From: Homarus americanus
Lineage: Eukaryota > Arthropoda > Malacostraca > Decapoda > Nephropidae
Direction of reading: 5' to 3'
DNA length: 64,000 nucleotides
NCBI RefSeq assembly: GCF_018991925.1
Contig: NW_024753848.1
Span: 181,001-245,000, forward strand
In this document: positions 36,830 to 48,211 of the stretch, one piece after another
Layout: the number at the start of each line of letters is the position of its first letter
Position numbering within the stretch: the first letter of the stretch is position 1
Translations under genes and position numbers: made by a program
Notes under the pieces: generated by a model
Told to the model about the DNA's origin: nothing
The model's input: only the letters and a program-made list of their open reading frames with translations
The model's database searches: none

Positions 36830-37226
36830 AGTATAGTGATGGTGGTGTTGATAATAGTGATGGTTATAGTGATGGTTATAGTGAGATCAGGTAGATATAA
36901 ATGATAATAAGAACGACAGACGGTAATGATAATGGTGTCACTAATAATGATGGTGAGGCGTCATAATGATAGTGATTAAGTTCAATGATAATGATGACAG
37001 ATAGTGATGATTGCCAGTAGTTAATGACGAGTTAGGAATGAAGGCTAAAATGATAATAATGACGACGAAAATAATAATGATGATGATGGAATTATTCATT
37101 ACAAAAATAATAATCTTACAGTAATTCTTAAGGCGTTTCGTCACCACGCCACATTACCTGGTTAAGGCGACCAGGTGTATCTAATTAATCTCCAGGGTAC
37201 AAGTGAATAGGTGAGGTTATACTTGT

Positions 37227-37258
<32 letters not shown>

Positions 37259-37320
37259 AAAAATAATAAAATAATAATAATAATAAACTACTACCACACG
37301 TAAACACAAACCTACTCACT

Positions 37321-37365
<45 letters not shown>
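36830..37365. repeat. GATGGT/AAT-rich region and (CA)n
   Basis: Degenerate gat/aat repeats at 36830-37100, (AAT)n at 37229-37285 and (CA)n at 37322-37365. Confidence 0.85.
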
Positions 37366-37366
<1 letters not shown>

Positions 37367-38500
37367 AGTTATGGCGAATCTGACAGTATTTTTCGTCAAC
37401 ATGACTTATAGACCAAGAGGGGGTGGAGCAAAGGAAGGGGTCGAGAAGAGGGAAGGGGAACAAGGAAAGAGGGGGGTAAAGGGCGAGACACAAGACCCAC
37501 TTCACACTGTCCAACAAACGAGACGAGACTGGAGAACTCTGTTAAATATCGCCACCAACTCCTGTACACTGGGTGGTGGTGGGGCCCGGAGGATACAACC
37601 TCGTCAAAACACGCGTAAAAGTTGCCCAAGTGTGTTTCCCAATAATGAGGCGAGAGAACTGAAGGGGGTTGGGTAGGGGGATGTAAAGGGGAAGGGGGAG
37701 GGGGAGGTAAGAGGATCCAATTTGAGGTGATGGTGGTATGGTAGGTGTTAGTGATGGTGAACTGGAGGGGGAAAGGGGAGGGGATGGTGTGTGTAATGGG
37801 GGAACCTACAGATTCACTAGTGGGTCGTATCAACCTTCTCCCACCTCACCCTCCACGCTCACCCTCAGGAACGTAGCTGTCGACCCTCTGGCTATAATCC
37901 CACACATGTGTCTCAAGGCTGTAGGCGAGGGTTGACAGGTAAGGAGGAGAATCGTGGTCGCTGGTAAACCCCCGTAGGAGTGTGATGGAGAAAGGTGTAA
38001 TCGACCCCCAAGGCAACGAGAAGGCATTAAAAGGGGACAACTGGCAATGTTTATGGGAGGAAGGAAAGAATTGTGGCGGTATATCTAGGTTCAGTATCAA
38101 CGTGTAGGGAATTCAGTGTCCAACCAACTCTTCCTCTCCCTCTCTTCAACAGTCCTCCACCTCTTCTTTTCTCATCAGAGCAAACAGATTCGTGAAGGGG
38201 ATGTATACAGAAGAGGAGGAGGAGAATAAGGAAGAGGAAGAGGAGGGGTAGGAGGAAGTGCTCCCCGTCACCACTAATACCTGAGAGAGAAGGAGGGGGG
38301 GGTTAGAGGAAGGGGAGAGATGGGGGAGGGTATCCTACCTTACCTCCTTCACCTGGGCTCACCTGCATCTTCATCAATCATCCTCCGTTCCTCTCAACAT
38401 TTTATCTTCATTAATTACCTCCCATTTACCTGTCGCACCTCAGGTTACATTAGGTTAGGTTAGAAAATGTCTCTGCTATTCCCTGCCTCCTGAGACACTG
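37366..38500. other. TMEM117 intron, no gene seen
   Basis: Mixed unique and G-rich DNA. ORFs at 37371-37833 and 37830-38100 are Pro/Ser/Gly-rich and unrecognised. Confidence 0.4.
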
Positions 38501-38504
38501 TGAG

Positions 38505-38625
38505 CTGGAGGGAGGCAGAGAGGGAGGCAGGCAGGAGCAGGCAGGGAGGCAGAGAGGGAGGCAGGGAGCAGGCAGGAGGGAAGGAGGGAGGGAGGGAGCA
38601 GGGAGGAGGGAGCAGGCAGGAGGAA
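38505..38625. repeat. GGCA/GGGA purine-rich repeat
   Basis: gggaggcagagagggaggca-type units. Confidence 0.9.
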
Positions 38626-39039
38626 AGGACATTTTCTCTATCACCCTATAACTCTCAAGGACGAGGTATCTTCTCCACCTTGAAAAATAAAAACAAAATC
38701 CCAAGGAAGAACAATTTTCCTCAGGTCCCTCAAGATCGAGCGAAGAGGCAACCAGAGAACCTTCCTGCTGGGGGTGACGCTGTTGGTTTACCTCAGCCAC
38801 AGGGACGTCTTGTATCACTTGAGAGCAGCGCTGACATATGCACACATCCCACCTCCTCTCCCCCACCACACGATCTCAGCACATCCTCCTTGCTAACACA
38901 CGCCGGCGGTAGGCACTATCAGACACGACCACACATCCTCCTGCTGGTGGAGAGGGGAGTGATGTGAAGACTCGGCCTCTACGTCAGGAGAAGGTGGTGG
39001 AAGGGGGAGGATGAAGGGGTGGTGGTAAGGGTAGGTGCT

Positions 39040-39490
39040 AGTGGTGGGAGGGGTAGGTAGTGGTTGTGGGGAGAGTTAGGTGGGTAAGGGATTTGTGATG
39101 GGAGGGGAGGGAGAGGTAATGGGAGAAGGGAGGGAAGGTAGTGGAGGAGGGGAGAGAGGGAAGGTAATGGGAGGAGGGGAGGGAAGGTAATGGGAGGAGG
39201 GGAGGGGAAGGTAATGGGAGGAGGGGAGGGAAGGGGGGGTGGGGAGGGAGGGGAAGGTAGGGAGGAGGGGAGGGGTAGGGGAGGGAGGGGAGGGGAAGGT
39301 AGGGGAGGAGGGGGGAGGGAAGGTAATGGGAGAAGGGGAGGGAAGGTAGTGGGAGGAGGGGAGGGGAAGGTAGGGAGGGAGGGGGAGGGAAGGTAATGGG
39401 AGGAGGGGGGAGGGAAGGTAGGGGAGGAGGGGAGGGGAAGGTAGTGGGGGAGGGGAGGGGAAGGTAGTGGGAGGAGGGGAGGGAAGGTAA
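39040..39490. repeat. G-rich 22-24-bp minisatellite
   Basis: About 18 degenerate copies of gggaggaggggagggaaggt with taat or tagt linkers. Many G-runs on one strand. Confidence 0.93.
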
Positions 39491-39564
39491 TGGGTTGATG
39501 AAATGATAAAGGAGGAAAGAAAATATATGTAGGAATTTATCATGTGATTTGGAACCCATGGCCT

Positions 39565-39566
<2 letters not shown>

Positions 39567-39640
<74 letters not shown>

Positions 39641-39833
39641 AACTCCTTTGATCGTCAAGACAGAGAGACTTGTGTACTAGGCATCCGGATGCAGCACTTT
39701 TTGCGTGTTTGGCCTCAAGGAGTCATTTGTCGCGTGAAATGAGCCTTGATCATATAATGACTCCAGCCTCCCATTAGTACGCTTCTCTGACTTGGGGATA
39801 TGACTCAACATTATGTTTTAGCCCACCAGGTTC

Positions 39834-39879
<46 letters not shown>
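39567..39879. repeat. (GA)n and (GT)n microsatellites
   Basis: (GA)n at 39567-39636 and (GT)n at 39836-39879. Confidence 0.97.
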
Positions 39880-39882
<3 letters not shown>

Positions 39883-39937
39883 GTTAACGGAGAGGGGGGG
39901 ACCGACCACCCACCCACATTCACACTTTGTCTCATCA

Positions 39938-40205
39938 TGTCAAATCCGCCTCTCATTGGTCACATCCACGTCAAACTCGCCTCTCATTGGTCACATCCAC
40001 GTCAAACTCGCCTCTCATTGGTCACCCACGTCAAACTCACCTCTCATGGTCACCTCCACGTCAAACCCACCTCATTGGTCACCTCCACGTCAAACCACCT
40101 CTCATTGGTCACCTCCACGTCAAACCGCCTCTCATTGGTCACCCACATCAAACTCACCTCTCATGTCACCTACGTCAAACCCACCTCTCATTGGTCACAT
40201 TCATG
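39938..40205. repeat. ~31-bp minisatellite with one CCAAT (ATTGG) box per unit, next to a TMEM117 donor
   Basis: About nine copies containing cctctcattggtcacatcca and cgtcaaact, with small deletions. It ends within ~20 bp of the donor of the exon at 40223-40321, on the intron side. Confidence 0.93.
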
Positions 40206-40222
40206 TCCGAACCATCTGCCAC

Positions 40223-40321
40223 CTGCACGCCTCAGAGTGTCCAATCAGCAGAATGAGGTTGTACACGTAGGAGAACATGTACAACGACACTCACCGTCAG
40301 CGCCATCGTCATCCAAGATCC
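40223..40321 (-). CDS. TMEM117: TMEM117 exon with probable 2-nt indel
   Basis: Acceptor ttttcctctccacacgag lies above base 40321; donor GTGGCA starts at 40222. The first frame gives GSWMTMALTVSV and the remainder, in another frame, gives LYMFSYVYNLILLIG. These align with vertebrate GSWMTM and FSHIYNTILLMDG. The frame changes near 40275; a loss of 2 nt (or gain of 1) would explain it and would also give the exon the length (3n+2) that its neighbours' phases require. After ILLIG the loop is ~12 residues shorter than in vertebrates, so the exact donor is less certain. Confidence 0.82.
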
Positions 40322-40379
40322 CTCGTGTGGAGAGGAAAAGGTGAGACGATAATTACAAGGTAGGTTGGATCACGTGATA

Positions 40380-40820
40380 ACTCAAACCCCCCACCCACCC
40401 CCACCCACCCCTCCCACCCATCCACCCTCCCCCAACCCGTGTGTTTTCCTACCTGGTGACCTATTTTCTATCCCTGTGACCTAATGTTAACCTATTTTAT
40501 TCTCAAGAGACCTATCCCCCACTCCATCCCTCTCCTTCCCTATTCCTTCTTTTCCTTTAACTTTACCTAACTTTTGCATCCTCCTTCCCTTCCTCCCTCT
40601 TCTATTCTTTACTCCTCTACCTCTCTTCCTTCTGCTTCCTCTCTCCCCACCCTCCCCACTATTCTCTCCTTTTCCATTTCCCCTCACTCCCTCTTCTTCC
40701 CTCCCACCCTCTCCACCCTCCACACCCCACTCTACCACTCCTCTCCCCACACCTCTACCCACCTCTCCCCCTTCACCACCTTCCCCACCCACCTTCTCCC
40801 CACTCACCCCCCCCACTCAC
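40380..40820. repeat. C-rich and CT-rich tract next to a TMEM117 donor
   Basis: CCCACC and CTCC-rich low complexity. On the transcribed strand the stretch just after the donor at 40820 reads gtgagtgggg repeated with variation, so the donor itself looks like the first repeat unit. Confidence 0.85.
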
Positions 40821-40930
40821 CTGTTCATCTCTAAACATCTTGAGACGCAACATCCGCTTGAAGATGAGGCCGTGGATGAGGACCTTCCCACCAACATCCC
40901 GCACAAGATCGCTATCAGCCACATCACCAC
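40821..40930 (-). CDS. TMEM117: TMEM117 exon with probable 1-nt deletion
   Basis: Acceptor ctcctacag lies above base 40930; donor GTGAGT starts at 40820. The first frame encodes VVMWLIAILCGMLVG; after a 1-nt shift in a G run (near 40892) the continuation is KVLIHGLIFKRMLRLKMFRD plus EQ. Vertebrate TMEM117 has the same order: LLWLLAILTGLIAGK, a variable stretch and RLKMFRED. Length is 110 bp where 111 is required by the flanking phases, supporting one missing base in GGGG. Confidence 0.88.
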
Positions 40931-41001
40931 CTGTAGGAGTGTGCAGACGGTGTGGTTAATGGTGTGGTGGTGGTCATGGAGGGAGGGAACTAGAGAGGAA
41001 G

Positions 41002-41040
41002 GAAGGAAGGAAGGAAGGAAGGAAGGAAGGAAGGAAGGAG
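41002..41040. repeat. (GGAA)n microsatellite
   Basis: Nine ggaa tetramers in the short intron between exons. Confidence 0.95.
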
Positions 41041-41218
41041 GGGAGGAGAGAGAGAGAGGGAGGGAAGCGGGAGAAGGAGGAGGAGAGTAAAGAGAAGAAA
41101 GTGAGAAGAAAATTAGTGAACGAAGAAGAAAACAGAGAGAGAGAGAGATATTCTACCTCAGCATCTTATATAACACACCAACTAACTCCTATAGAGCTAA
41201 CTAACGCAGGTAGATAGT

Positions 41219-41221
<3 letters not shown>

Positions 41222-41295
<74 letters not shown>
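41222..41295. repeat. (CA)n = transcribed (GT)n, starting 5 nt from a splice donor
   Basis: About 37 CA units. On the transcribed strand the intron begins GTAC and then runs straight into (GT)n, leaving no unique sequence between donor and repeat. Confidence 0.97.
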
Positions 41296-41297
<2 letters not shown>

Positions 41298-41299
41298 AC

Positions 41300-41382
41300 C
41301 TTTACCATGCGCCAAAACCACTCGTCCGGGTATTTAGTGGAGACGAAGCTGAAGACGTTGCCGACGATCGGGATGTTCGATT
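41300..41382 (-). CDS. TMEM117: TMEM117 exon, most 5' coding exon found
   Basis: Acceptor tctcttccacag lies above base 41382; donor GTACGT starts at 41299. It encodes SNIPIVGNVFSFVSTKYPDE followed by WFWRMVK, aligned with vertebrate ANVIVVGNCFSFVTNKYPRG and WRILK. It starts with two bases (AA) completing a Glu codon as in the vertebrate protein, so an upstream exon ending in G is required. That exon, coding the N-terminus and first membrane helix with the FAEDPVSHS signature, was not found in 41383-64000. Confidence 0.92.
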
Positions 41383-41520
41383 CTGTGGAAGAGACGAAGA
41401 GAGTTAGGTTAGGTTGGGTTGTGCTGTTGGGTTAAGGTTGGTTGTTAGTGGGAGGCTGTTAGTGTTAGATTAGGTTAGGTTAGGCTACATACTTCCTCTT
41501 CATCTCACCTCCCTCCATCC

Positions 41521-41568
<48 letters not shown>

Positions 41569-42091
41569 ACAGATTTTTACTACATAACTGAGAGAAAGAA
41601 ATATAGACAGACATATTAGTCTATAACAGCCAGGTCAAGTAAATGAACTCATTACCGACCCATAATTGAGACGTTAATTTGGGGGGTTAACAAGCTCAAA
41701 TTAGTGTGATGGAAGGTGGGGATGGGGAGGAGGGGTGGGAGAGGGGAAAGGAGGGAAGGAAAGGAAGGGTTCTACTTATGTCTTCCAAGAATGAGACATC
41801 AACACAAGACATAACAACCAGGTGTCTTAATTACCCATACATTCTAATTACCTGGGCATGACCTGATCTAATTTAACCTGACGGCCTAATTTAACCTGTC
41901 TAGTCCAACCAATTAAAAACCTTAACTCGCTTTAAATTCTTAATCTCTAATCGAATTTCAACTCATTTTAGCTTATTGTTAACTAGCCTAACTTAACCTG
42001 GTGTAATTTAATTTTAACCTAACCTAACCTGACACCTCTCTGGTCTAATTTCATTCTCTTCTGAGCATTTAAATTACACTTACACACAACA

Positions 42092-42124
<33 letters not shown>

Positions 42125-42261
42125 ACACACACACACACACTCAATCTTCGCTCTCACACACTCAACGGCAGGACACACTTAATTTATTGAACTGAGATGA
42201 TGTTTGATTCGCTAATTGAACTAAACGTAATTAAAGTCAAAAGATGATTACGAAGGACAGC

Positions 42262-42315
<54 letters not shown>

Positions 42316-42530
42316 TTAAAGTTAAAAGAATGGAATAATTTATCTTTTAAAAATACCGACTATTATTTACATACGTTTTCTATGAAACTACATAGGAAAC
42401 ATAAGAAAACGAAGGGTAACTCGATTAATAACGTTTTCTATGATAATTATAGAAAACGGATGTAAACAAAGGGTGACTAAGAGAATTCGTAATGTGATAT
42501 GTTGGCGTGTGAAGTGATCGGTTTTATAGT
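41383..42530. other. Intron or flank with microsatellites, no exon found
   Basis: Contains TTAGG-like runs at 41405-41490, (CAGA)n at 41521-41569, (CA)n at 42093-42141 and (AAT)n at 42261-42315. No TMEM117-like coding sequence seen. Confidence 0.5.
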
Positions 42531-42534
42531 ATCC

Positions 42535-42598
42535 AGGACTCAGGGACCTAGGGACTCAGGGACTCAGGGATTCAGGGATTCAGGGATTCAGGACTCAG
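42535..42598. repeat. 10-bp repeat (gggactca/gggattca)
   Basis: Six copies of cagggactca or cagggattca. Confidence 0.9.
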
Positions 42599-42954
42599 AT
42601 CAGTGAGAGAGGAGAGAGTGGCAATGTTGACGTGAGCAGACGAGAAGAAACGGGAAAATTCTAAGTGGGTCAAATCAAGAGGTCAAAGGCTAACTGGAGC
42701 AAAATAGAAGTGTACGCAGGCGATGTAGCTCATCTACTAAATCAAATCATGCAATCGTGTACCCTCAGTGTATTGTCAGGTGCACCTCACCACGAACAAT
42801 CTTCTATCAGGTGAATCAGAGGTAGCATCCTCCTCCCTCCCTCTACCTTCCTTCTTCCCACCTCTTCCTTTCCTCCATCCTCCTCCTAGCAGACAAGACC
42901 CAGCAGTGACGTCCCTCTATCCTCTATCCTATCCTCCACACTGCTTCTGCTGGT

Positions 42955-43230
42955 CACTGAGGAACACTTCTGGTGACATCCTGCACGACCTCCTTCCTTG
43001 ATGACATCCTGCACGACCTCCTTCCTGGTGCATCCTGCACGACCTCCTTCCTTGATGACACCGACCTCCTTCTTGATGATATCCTGCGCACGACCCTTCC
43101 TTCTTGTGACATCCTGCACGCCTCCCTCCCTTGGTGACATCGTGCACGACCTCCTTCCTTGGTGACATCCTGCACGAACTCCTCCCTGGTGACATCCTGC
43201 ACGAACCCCTGGTGACATCCTGCACGACAG
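42955..43230. repeat. 28-bp minisatellite
   Basis: About ten degenerate copies containing gatgacatcctgcacgacct plus ccttcct. Confidence 0.93.
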
Positions 43231-43705
43231 TGATCATTTGGGCGAAACAGCATCAGAGGCAAGACAGTGATCAGGGGAGACAGTGATTGGGGAGAGACAG
43301 TGATCAGGAGCCGAGACAGTAATCAGGAGCGAGACAGTGATCAGGGGGAGCCAGGCAGTGATAAGGAGAGCAGTGATCAGTGAGACAGTGATCAAGGGAA
43401 CGAGACAGTGATCAGAGGGCGAGGCAGTGATCAGGGGCGAGGCAGTGATCAGGCGAGGCAGTGATCAGGGGGGCGAGGCAGTGATAAGGGAGAAACAGGA
43501 TCAGGGGAGTAGACAGTGATCAGGAGAGCGAGACAGTGATCAGGGACGAGACAGTGATCAGGGGTGAGACAGTGATCAGGGGACGAGAAAGATAAGGGGA
43601 GAAACAGTGACAGTGAGACAGTGATCAGGCGAGGCAGTGATAAGGGTGAGAAAACAGTGACAGTGTGAGACAGTGATCGGGGACGAGACAGTGATCGGGA
43701 CAAGA
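43231..43705. repeat. ~18-20-bp minisatellite (gagacagtgatcagggg)
   Basis: About 25 copies with frequent small indels. ORFs over it are shadows. Confidence 0.93.
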
Positions 43706-44289
43706 TGATAGATAGTTGTCAGGTTGCGGCAGTACAGACGCCAGCCAGCCACGTTGACGCCCCCTCTCCGTTTTATATGGGTTCCTCTTGCTCACTTCAC
43801 TGCACCGAGGACCCAGTGAGAGAGAGAGAGAAAAAAAGATAAACTACCACTACTTTACCTAAGGGCGTGCATCCCCACACTTGGTATTCAGGGAGGAACG
43901 CAAACCAATCGGATCTTATTCAACACCTCGATGATATTGATAGGATATGAAGTGGCAATAAACAGAGAGAGAGAGGAGAGAGAGAGAGAGAGAAAAAGAG
44001 AGAGATTGGACCACCCTACAACACACCCGTCCTTAGTAAACATCTGAAACAAATACAGCGTAAGACAATCCCACTTTATAGTATCGCTTTCAATCAACAG
44101 ATGGCGTTAAGTTCGGGGAGATGCGATCCGTCTATAGATGCTTAGTGTACTATTCCGCATCTCACTCCACATTCATCCAACATCTCACTACTCCACCTCC
44201 TCCACACTCTTTCCACCCTCCGTGCCATGCGCCTCGGAAGCCAAGTTGCCACAACAACCACCTAGCGACACCTCACCCTTCCAAGGACA
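43706..44289. other. Unique sequence, no gene seen
   Basis: Unique DNA with a GA tract at 43963-44005. Confidence 0.4.
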
Positions 44290-44575
44290 ATGGTGGGATG
44301 GGATGGGTAGGAGAGGGTGGGAGGGTGTGGGTGGAGGAGAGGAGGAAGAGGAGAGGGAAGGAGAGGGAGGAGTGAGGGGTGAGGAGGGAGAGGGAGGGGG
44401 AGGGGAGGAGAGAGAGGTGGAGGGGGAGGTGGGTGAGAGGGAGGGGTGGAGGGGAGGGTGGAGGGAGAGGGAGGGGAGGTGGAGGGAGAGGGAGGGGTGG
44501 AGGGGAGGTGGAGGGAGAGGGAGGGGTGGAGTAGTGGAGGAGGGAGGGTGGTGAGTGTAGTGGAGAGGAGGTATG
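44290..44575. repeat. G-rich GGA/GGTGGA tract
   Basis: gggagagggaggggtggagg-type units on the plus strand. Confidence 0.93.
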
Positions 44576-44860
44576 TATCAAGCCATATACTGTCGGCCAT
44601 TAATTAAACACTAAACCAAATTAAACCCTCGGTACTGTACTGACCACCTTCACTCCCTCAACTGTAGTCAGGTACATACATACACACCTGGGTAAAGACC
44701 AGGGTGGGTGTGGGAGGGGGTTAAGGGGTGGGAGGTGTGTAGGAGGTGTGGGTGGGAAGGGGTGAGGGGGAGGGAGGAGGAGGGAGGCAAGTGGGATCCT
44801 AGGCGCGAAACATCGACCCCTCAGGATGGGTGTGAGCACTGTAACCAGAGTATCGCCTCT

Positions 44861-46145
44861 CTGTCTTTCTGTTCGTTCTCACTGTCTCTGTCTCTCTCCT
44901 CCTGTTCGTCTCCTCTCTCTGTCTCTCTTTCTCTCTGTCTGTTCGTCTCTCTCTCTGCCCTCTTCTGTCTCTCTGTCTGTCCGTTCTCTTCTCTGTCTGT
45001 CCGTCTCTCTCCTGTCTGCCCTTTCTCTTGCTCTGTCCTGTCTCTCTCTGTCTGTCTCTCTGTCCGTCCGCCTCTGTTCTGTCCCTCTCTCTCGGTTCGT
45101 CCGTCTCTCTCTGTCTGCCTCTCGTCTGTCCGTCTTCTGTCTGTCCGCTCTCTGTCCGCCCGCCCTCGTTCGTCCGCCCTCTTTCTCCCTGCTCTGTCTG
45201 TCCGTCTCTCTCTCTTTACGTTCGCTCGTCTCTCTCTGTCTGCCTGTCTCTGTCTGCCTGTCTCTCTGTCTGCCTGTCTCTGTTCCGCTCGTCTCTGTCT
45301 GTCTGTCCGTCTCCTTCTGTCTGTTCGTCTCTCTCTGTCTGTCCGTCTCTCTCTGTCTGTCCGTCTCTCTCTGTCTCTTCTGTCTGTCTGTCTCCGTCTC
45401 TCTGTCTCTCTCTGTCTGTCTGTCTCTCTGTCTGTCTGTCTCTCTGTCTGTCCGTTCTCTCTGTCTGTCTGTCTCTCTCTGTCTGCCTGTCTCTCTGTCT
45501 GTCTGTCTCTCTGTCTGTCTGTCTCTGTCTGTCTGTCTCTGTCTGTCTGTCTCTCTCTGTCTGTCTGTCTCTCTGTCTGCCTGTCTCTGTCTGCCTGTCT
45601 TCTGTCTGTCTCTGTCTGTCCGTCTCTCTGTCTCTGCTGTCCGTCTTCTGTCTGCCTGTCTCTCTGTCTGCCTGTCTCTCTGTTCTGTTCTCTGTCTGTC
45701 CGTTCTCTTGCTCCTCTCCCTGTCTGTCTCCCTGTCTCTCTCTCTGTCTGTCTGTCTCTGTCTGTCTGTCTTCGTCTGTCTCTCTCTCTGTCTCTCTTGT
45801 CTGTCTGTCTCTGTCTGTCTGTCTTCTCTCCCTCTCTGTTCGCCTGTCTCCCGTCTTCTTCTCTCTCTGTCTGTCCGTCTTCTTCTGTCTGTCCGTCTTC
45901 TCTGTCTGTCCGTCTCTCTCTGCTCCTCTCTGTCTGTCTGTCTCTGTCTGTCCGTCTCTCTGTCTGTCTGTCTCTCTGTCTGTCCGTCTCTCTCTGTCTG
46001 TCTGTCTCTGTCTCCCTCTGTCTGTTCTCTGTCTGTCTGTTCTCTCTGTCTCTCTGTCTGTCTGTCTCTCTGTCTGCCTGTTCTCTGTCCGTCTGTCTCT
46101 CGTCTGTCCGTCTCGTTCTCTCTTCTGTCTCTGTCTGTTTCTCTC
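44861..46145. repeat. 1.3-kb CTGT/CTCT pyrimidine-rich microsatellite
   Basis: Irregular mixture of ctgt, ctct and ccgt units with few purines other than G. Because the repeat is mostly in multiples of two and four, three long ORFs (452-486 codons) of Leu/Ser/Val/Cys appear in different frames of the same strand; none is a gene. Confidence 0.97.
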
Positions 46146-46200
46146 TACACTTTCACTTATCTTATTAAAATTTGGACACTGTAAGGACGAGTCACGTATA

Positions 46201-46369
<169 letters not shown>

Positions 46370-46572
46370 TGAATGTTCTTGGCCTTGAACGTCAATGTAA
46401 ACACTCTCCAATATGTGCACACACACAACAACGTACATAACTATCAAACACACACATCTGTTTACATACACCAAAATATAAACGTACACGGTTCAAGATA
46501 CATACATAAACGTACACACAAAATCATCTAGTGAACAGTCTTCCTTCCTTCCTCTCTCATCAAATTCTTAAC

Positions 46573-46645
46573 CACCTAACCCCTAACCTAACCTTAACCC
46601 TAACCTTAACCTTAACCTAACCTTAATCTAACCTAACCTAACCTA
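46573..46645 (+). repeat. Short CCTAA/CCTTAA array
   Basis: Mix of cctaa and ccttaa units. Confidence 0.9.
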
Positions 46646-46654
46646 AACTCCCTA

Positions 46655-46865
46655 GTCAACCACGCCTCTTCCTCCCTCCTCAACCCACGCCCCTTCCCCT
46701 CCCTCCCTCTCAACCACGCCCTCTTCCCTCCCTCCCTCTCAACCACGCCCTCTTCCCTCCCTCCCTCTCAACCACGCCTCTTCCCTCCCTCCCTCTCAAC
46801 CACGCCCCTTCCTCCCTCCCTCAACCACGCCCCTCTCCCTCCTCTCCCTCAGGCAACCACGCACC
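46655..46865. repeat. ~33-bp minisatellite
   Basis: Copies of caaccacgcc plus ctcttccctccctccctct. Confidence 0.93.
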
Positions 46866-46884
46866 TCCCAGACTCTCTTGGTTA

Positions 46885-46922
<38 letters not shown>

Positions 46923-47555
46923 TGGTTTTCTTTTTGTTTCTCTATATTATTTTTTATATTTCTATCTTTTCCTTCAGTTTCTTTTTTTTCTTTCTTTCTC
47001 CTGGTTATAATTTACCTTCTTTACAGTAGTTTACCCACGTATCAGTTTCTTCCATTTTCTTTAGTTCCCATAAATAATTTCCTCCGTTTTAATCACTACA
47101 GTTTAATTCCGTTTTCTTTAATTAATTCTTACGTGTTATTTTGTTCTCTTTAGTCTACCATCTATCATCACCTCTTCCGTTTTCTGTAGTTGTTTATCTC
47201 TCTCGTTTTGTTTACTTCCTTCTTCATCTTTAAACCCCTTCCTTTCCCTCTTTTTTCTCCTCTCCCTCTCTGTCCCACCCACCTTCCTTACCCTCTTCCA
47301 CATTCTCTCCCTTTAACAATGCCTCTATCTCCCCTACAACAACAACCCTCTCTCTCTCTCCCATACAATATTTCACCTCCCCTCTCCCATACCCTCCCAT
47401 ACTCTGCCCTCTCCCTGTCCCCTCTACCATACCCTCCCATACTCTCCCCTCTCCCATACTCTCCCCTCTCCCCTCTCCCATATCTCCCGACTAGTGGCGC
47501 CATCAGCCCCAGTAAATTAACTGGTCTCTGCTTCCCACACCATATCCCCGCCCTA
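46866..47555. repeat. CT/TTTC-rich low-complexity region
   Basis: (CT)n at 46888-46917, T-rich DNA, then catactctcccctctccc repeats at 47365-47480. Confidence 0.85.
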
Positions 47556-47765
47556 CGCCCTGTCTGCCTCCCCTGCCGCGCCCTGTCTCCTCCCCTGCTG
47601 CGCCCTGTTTGACTCCCCTGCCGCACCTTATCTGATTCCTGCTCCGCCCTTCTCTCCCCTGCTGCGCCCTTGACACCCCTGCCGCACCTATCTGATCCTG
47701 CTGCGCCCTGTCTCCTCCCTGCTGCGCCCTGTCTGACTCCCTGCCACACCCTATCAGACCTGTCT
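47556..47765. repeat. ~28-bp GC-rich minisatellite
   Basis: Copies of ctgctgcgccctgtctgact plus cccctgc, with indels. Confidence 0.9.
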
Positions 47766-47874
47766 CACTGACCTTCCGTGCCACACCCTGCCACGTCCCT
47801 CTTCCCTTCCGACCATACCATTCACCCTCCTTACTCTCATCGCCCCCTTATCTCACCCTCCCTTCCCACGCCGC

Positions 47875-48182
47875 CTCTCACTGCCACGCCCTCTGTCCGC
47901 CACCCTGTATGCCACGCCCCTCTGTCCTTCCACCCCTGTATGCCAGCCCCTCTCCTCCACCCCTGTATGCCACGCCCCTCTGTCCTCTCACCCCGGCCAC
48001 GCCTCTGCCTCCCACCCCTGATATGCCACGCCCCTCTGTCCTCCACCCCTGTATGCCACGCCCCCTCTGTCCTCCACCCCTGTATGCCACGCCCTCTGTC
48101 CTCCACCCCTGTATGCCACCCCCTCTGTCCTCCACCCCTGTATGCCACGCCCTGTCCTCCACCCTGTATGCCACGCCCCCTC
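47875..48182. repeat. ~30-bp minisatellite
   Basis: About ten copies containing ctgtcctccacccctgtatg and ccacgccc, with single-base indels between copies. Confidence 0.93.
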
Positions 48183-48211
48183 GTCATTATCAAAGATACA
48201 CCCAGAGGTCA

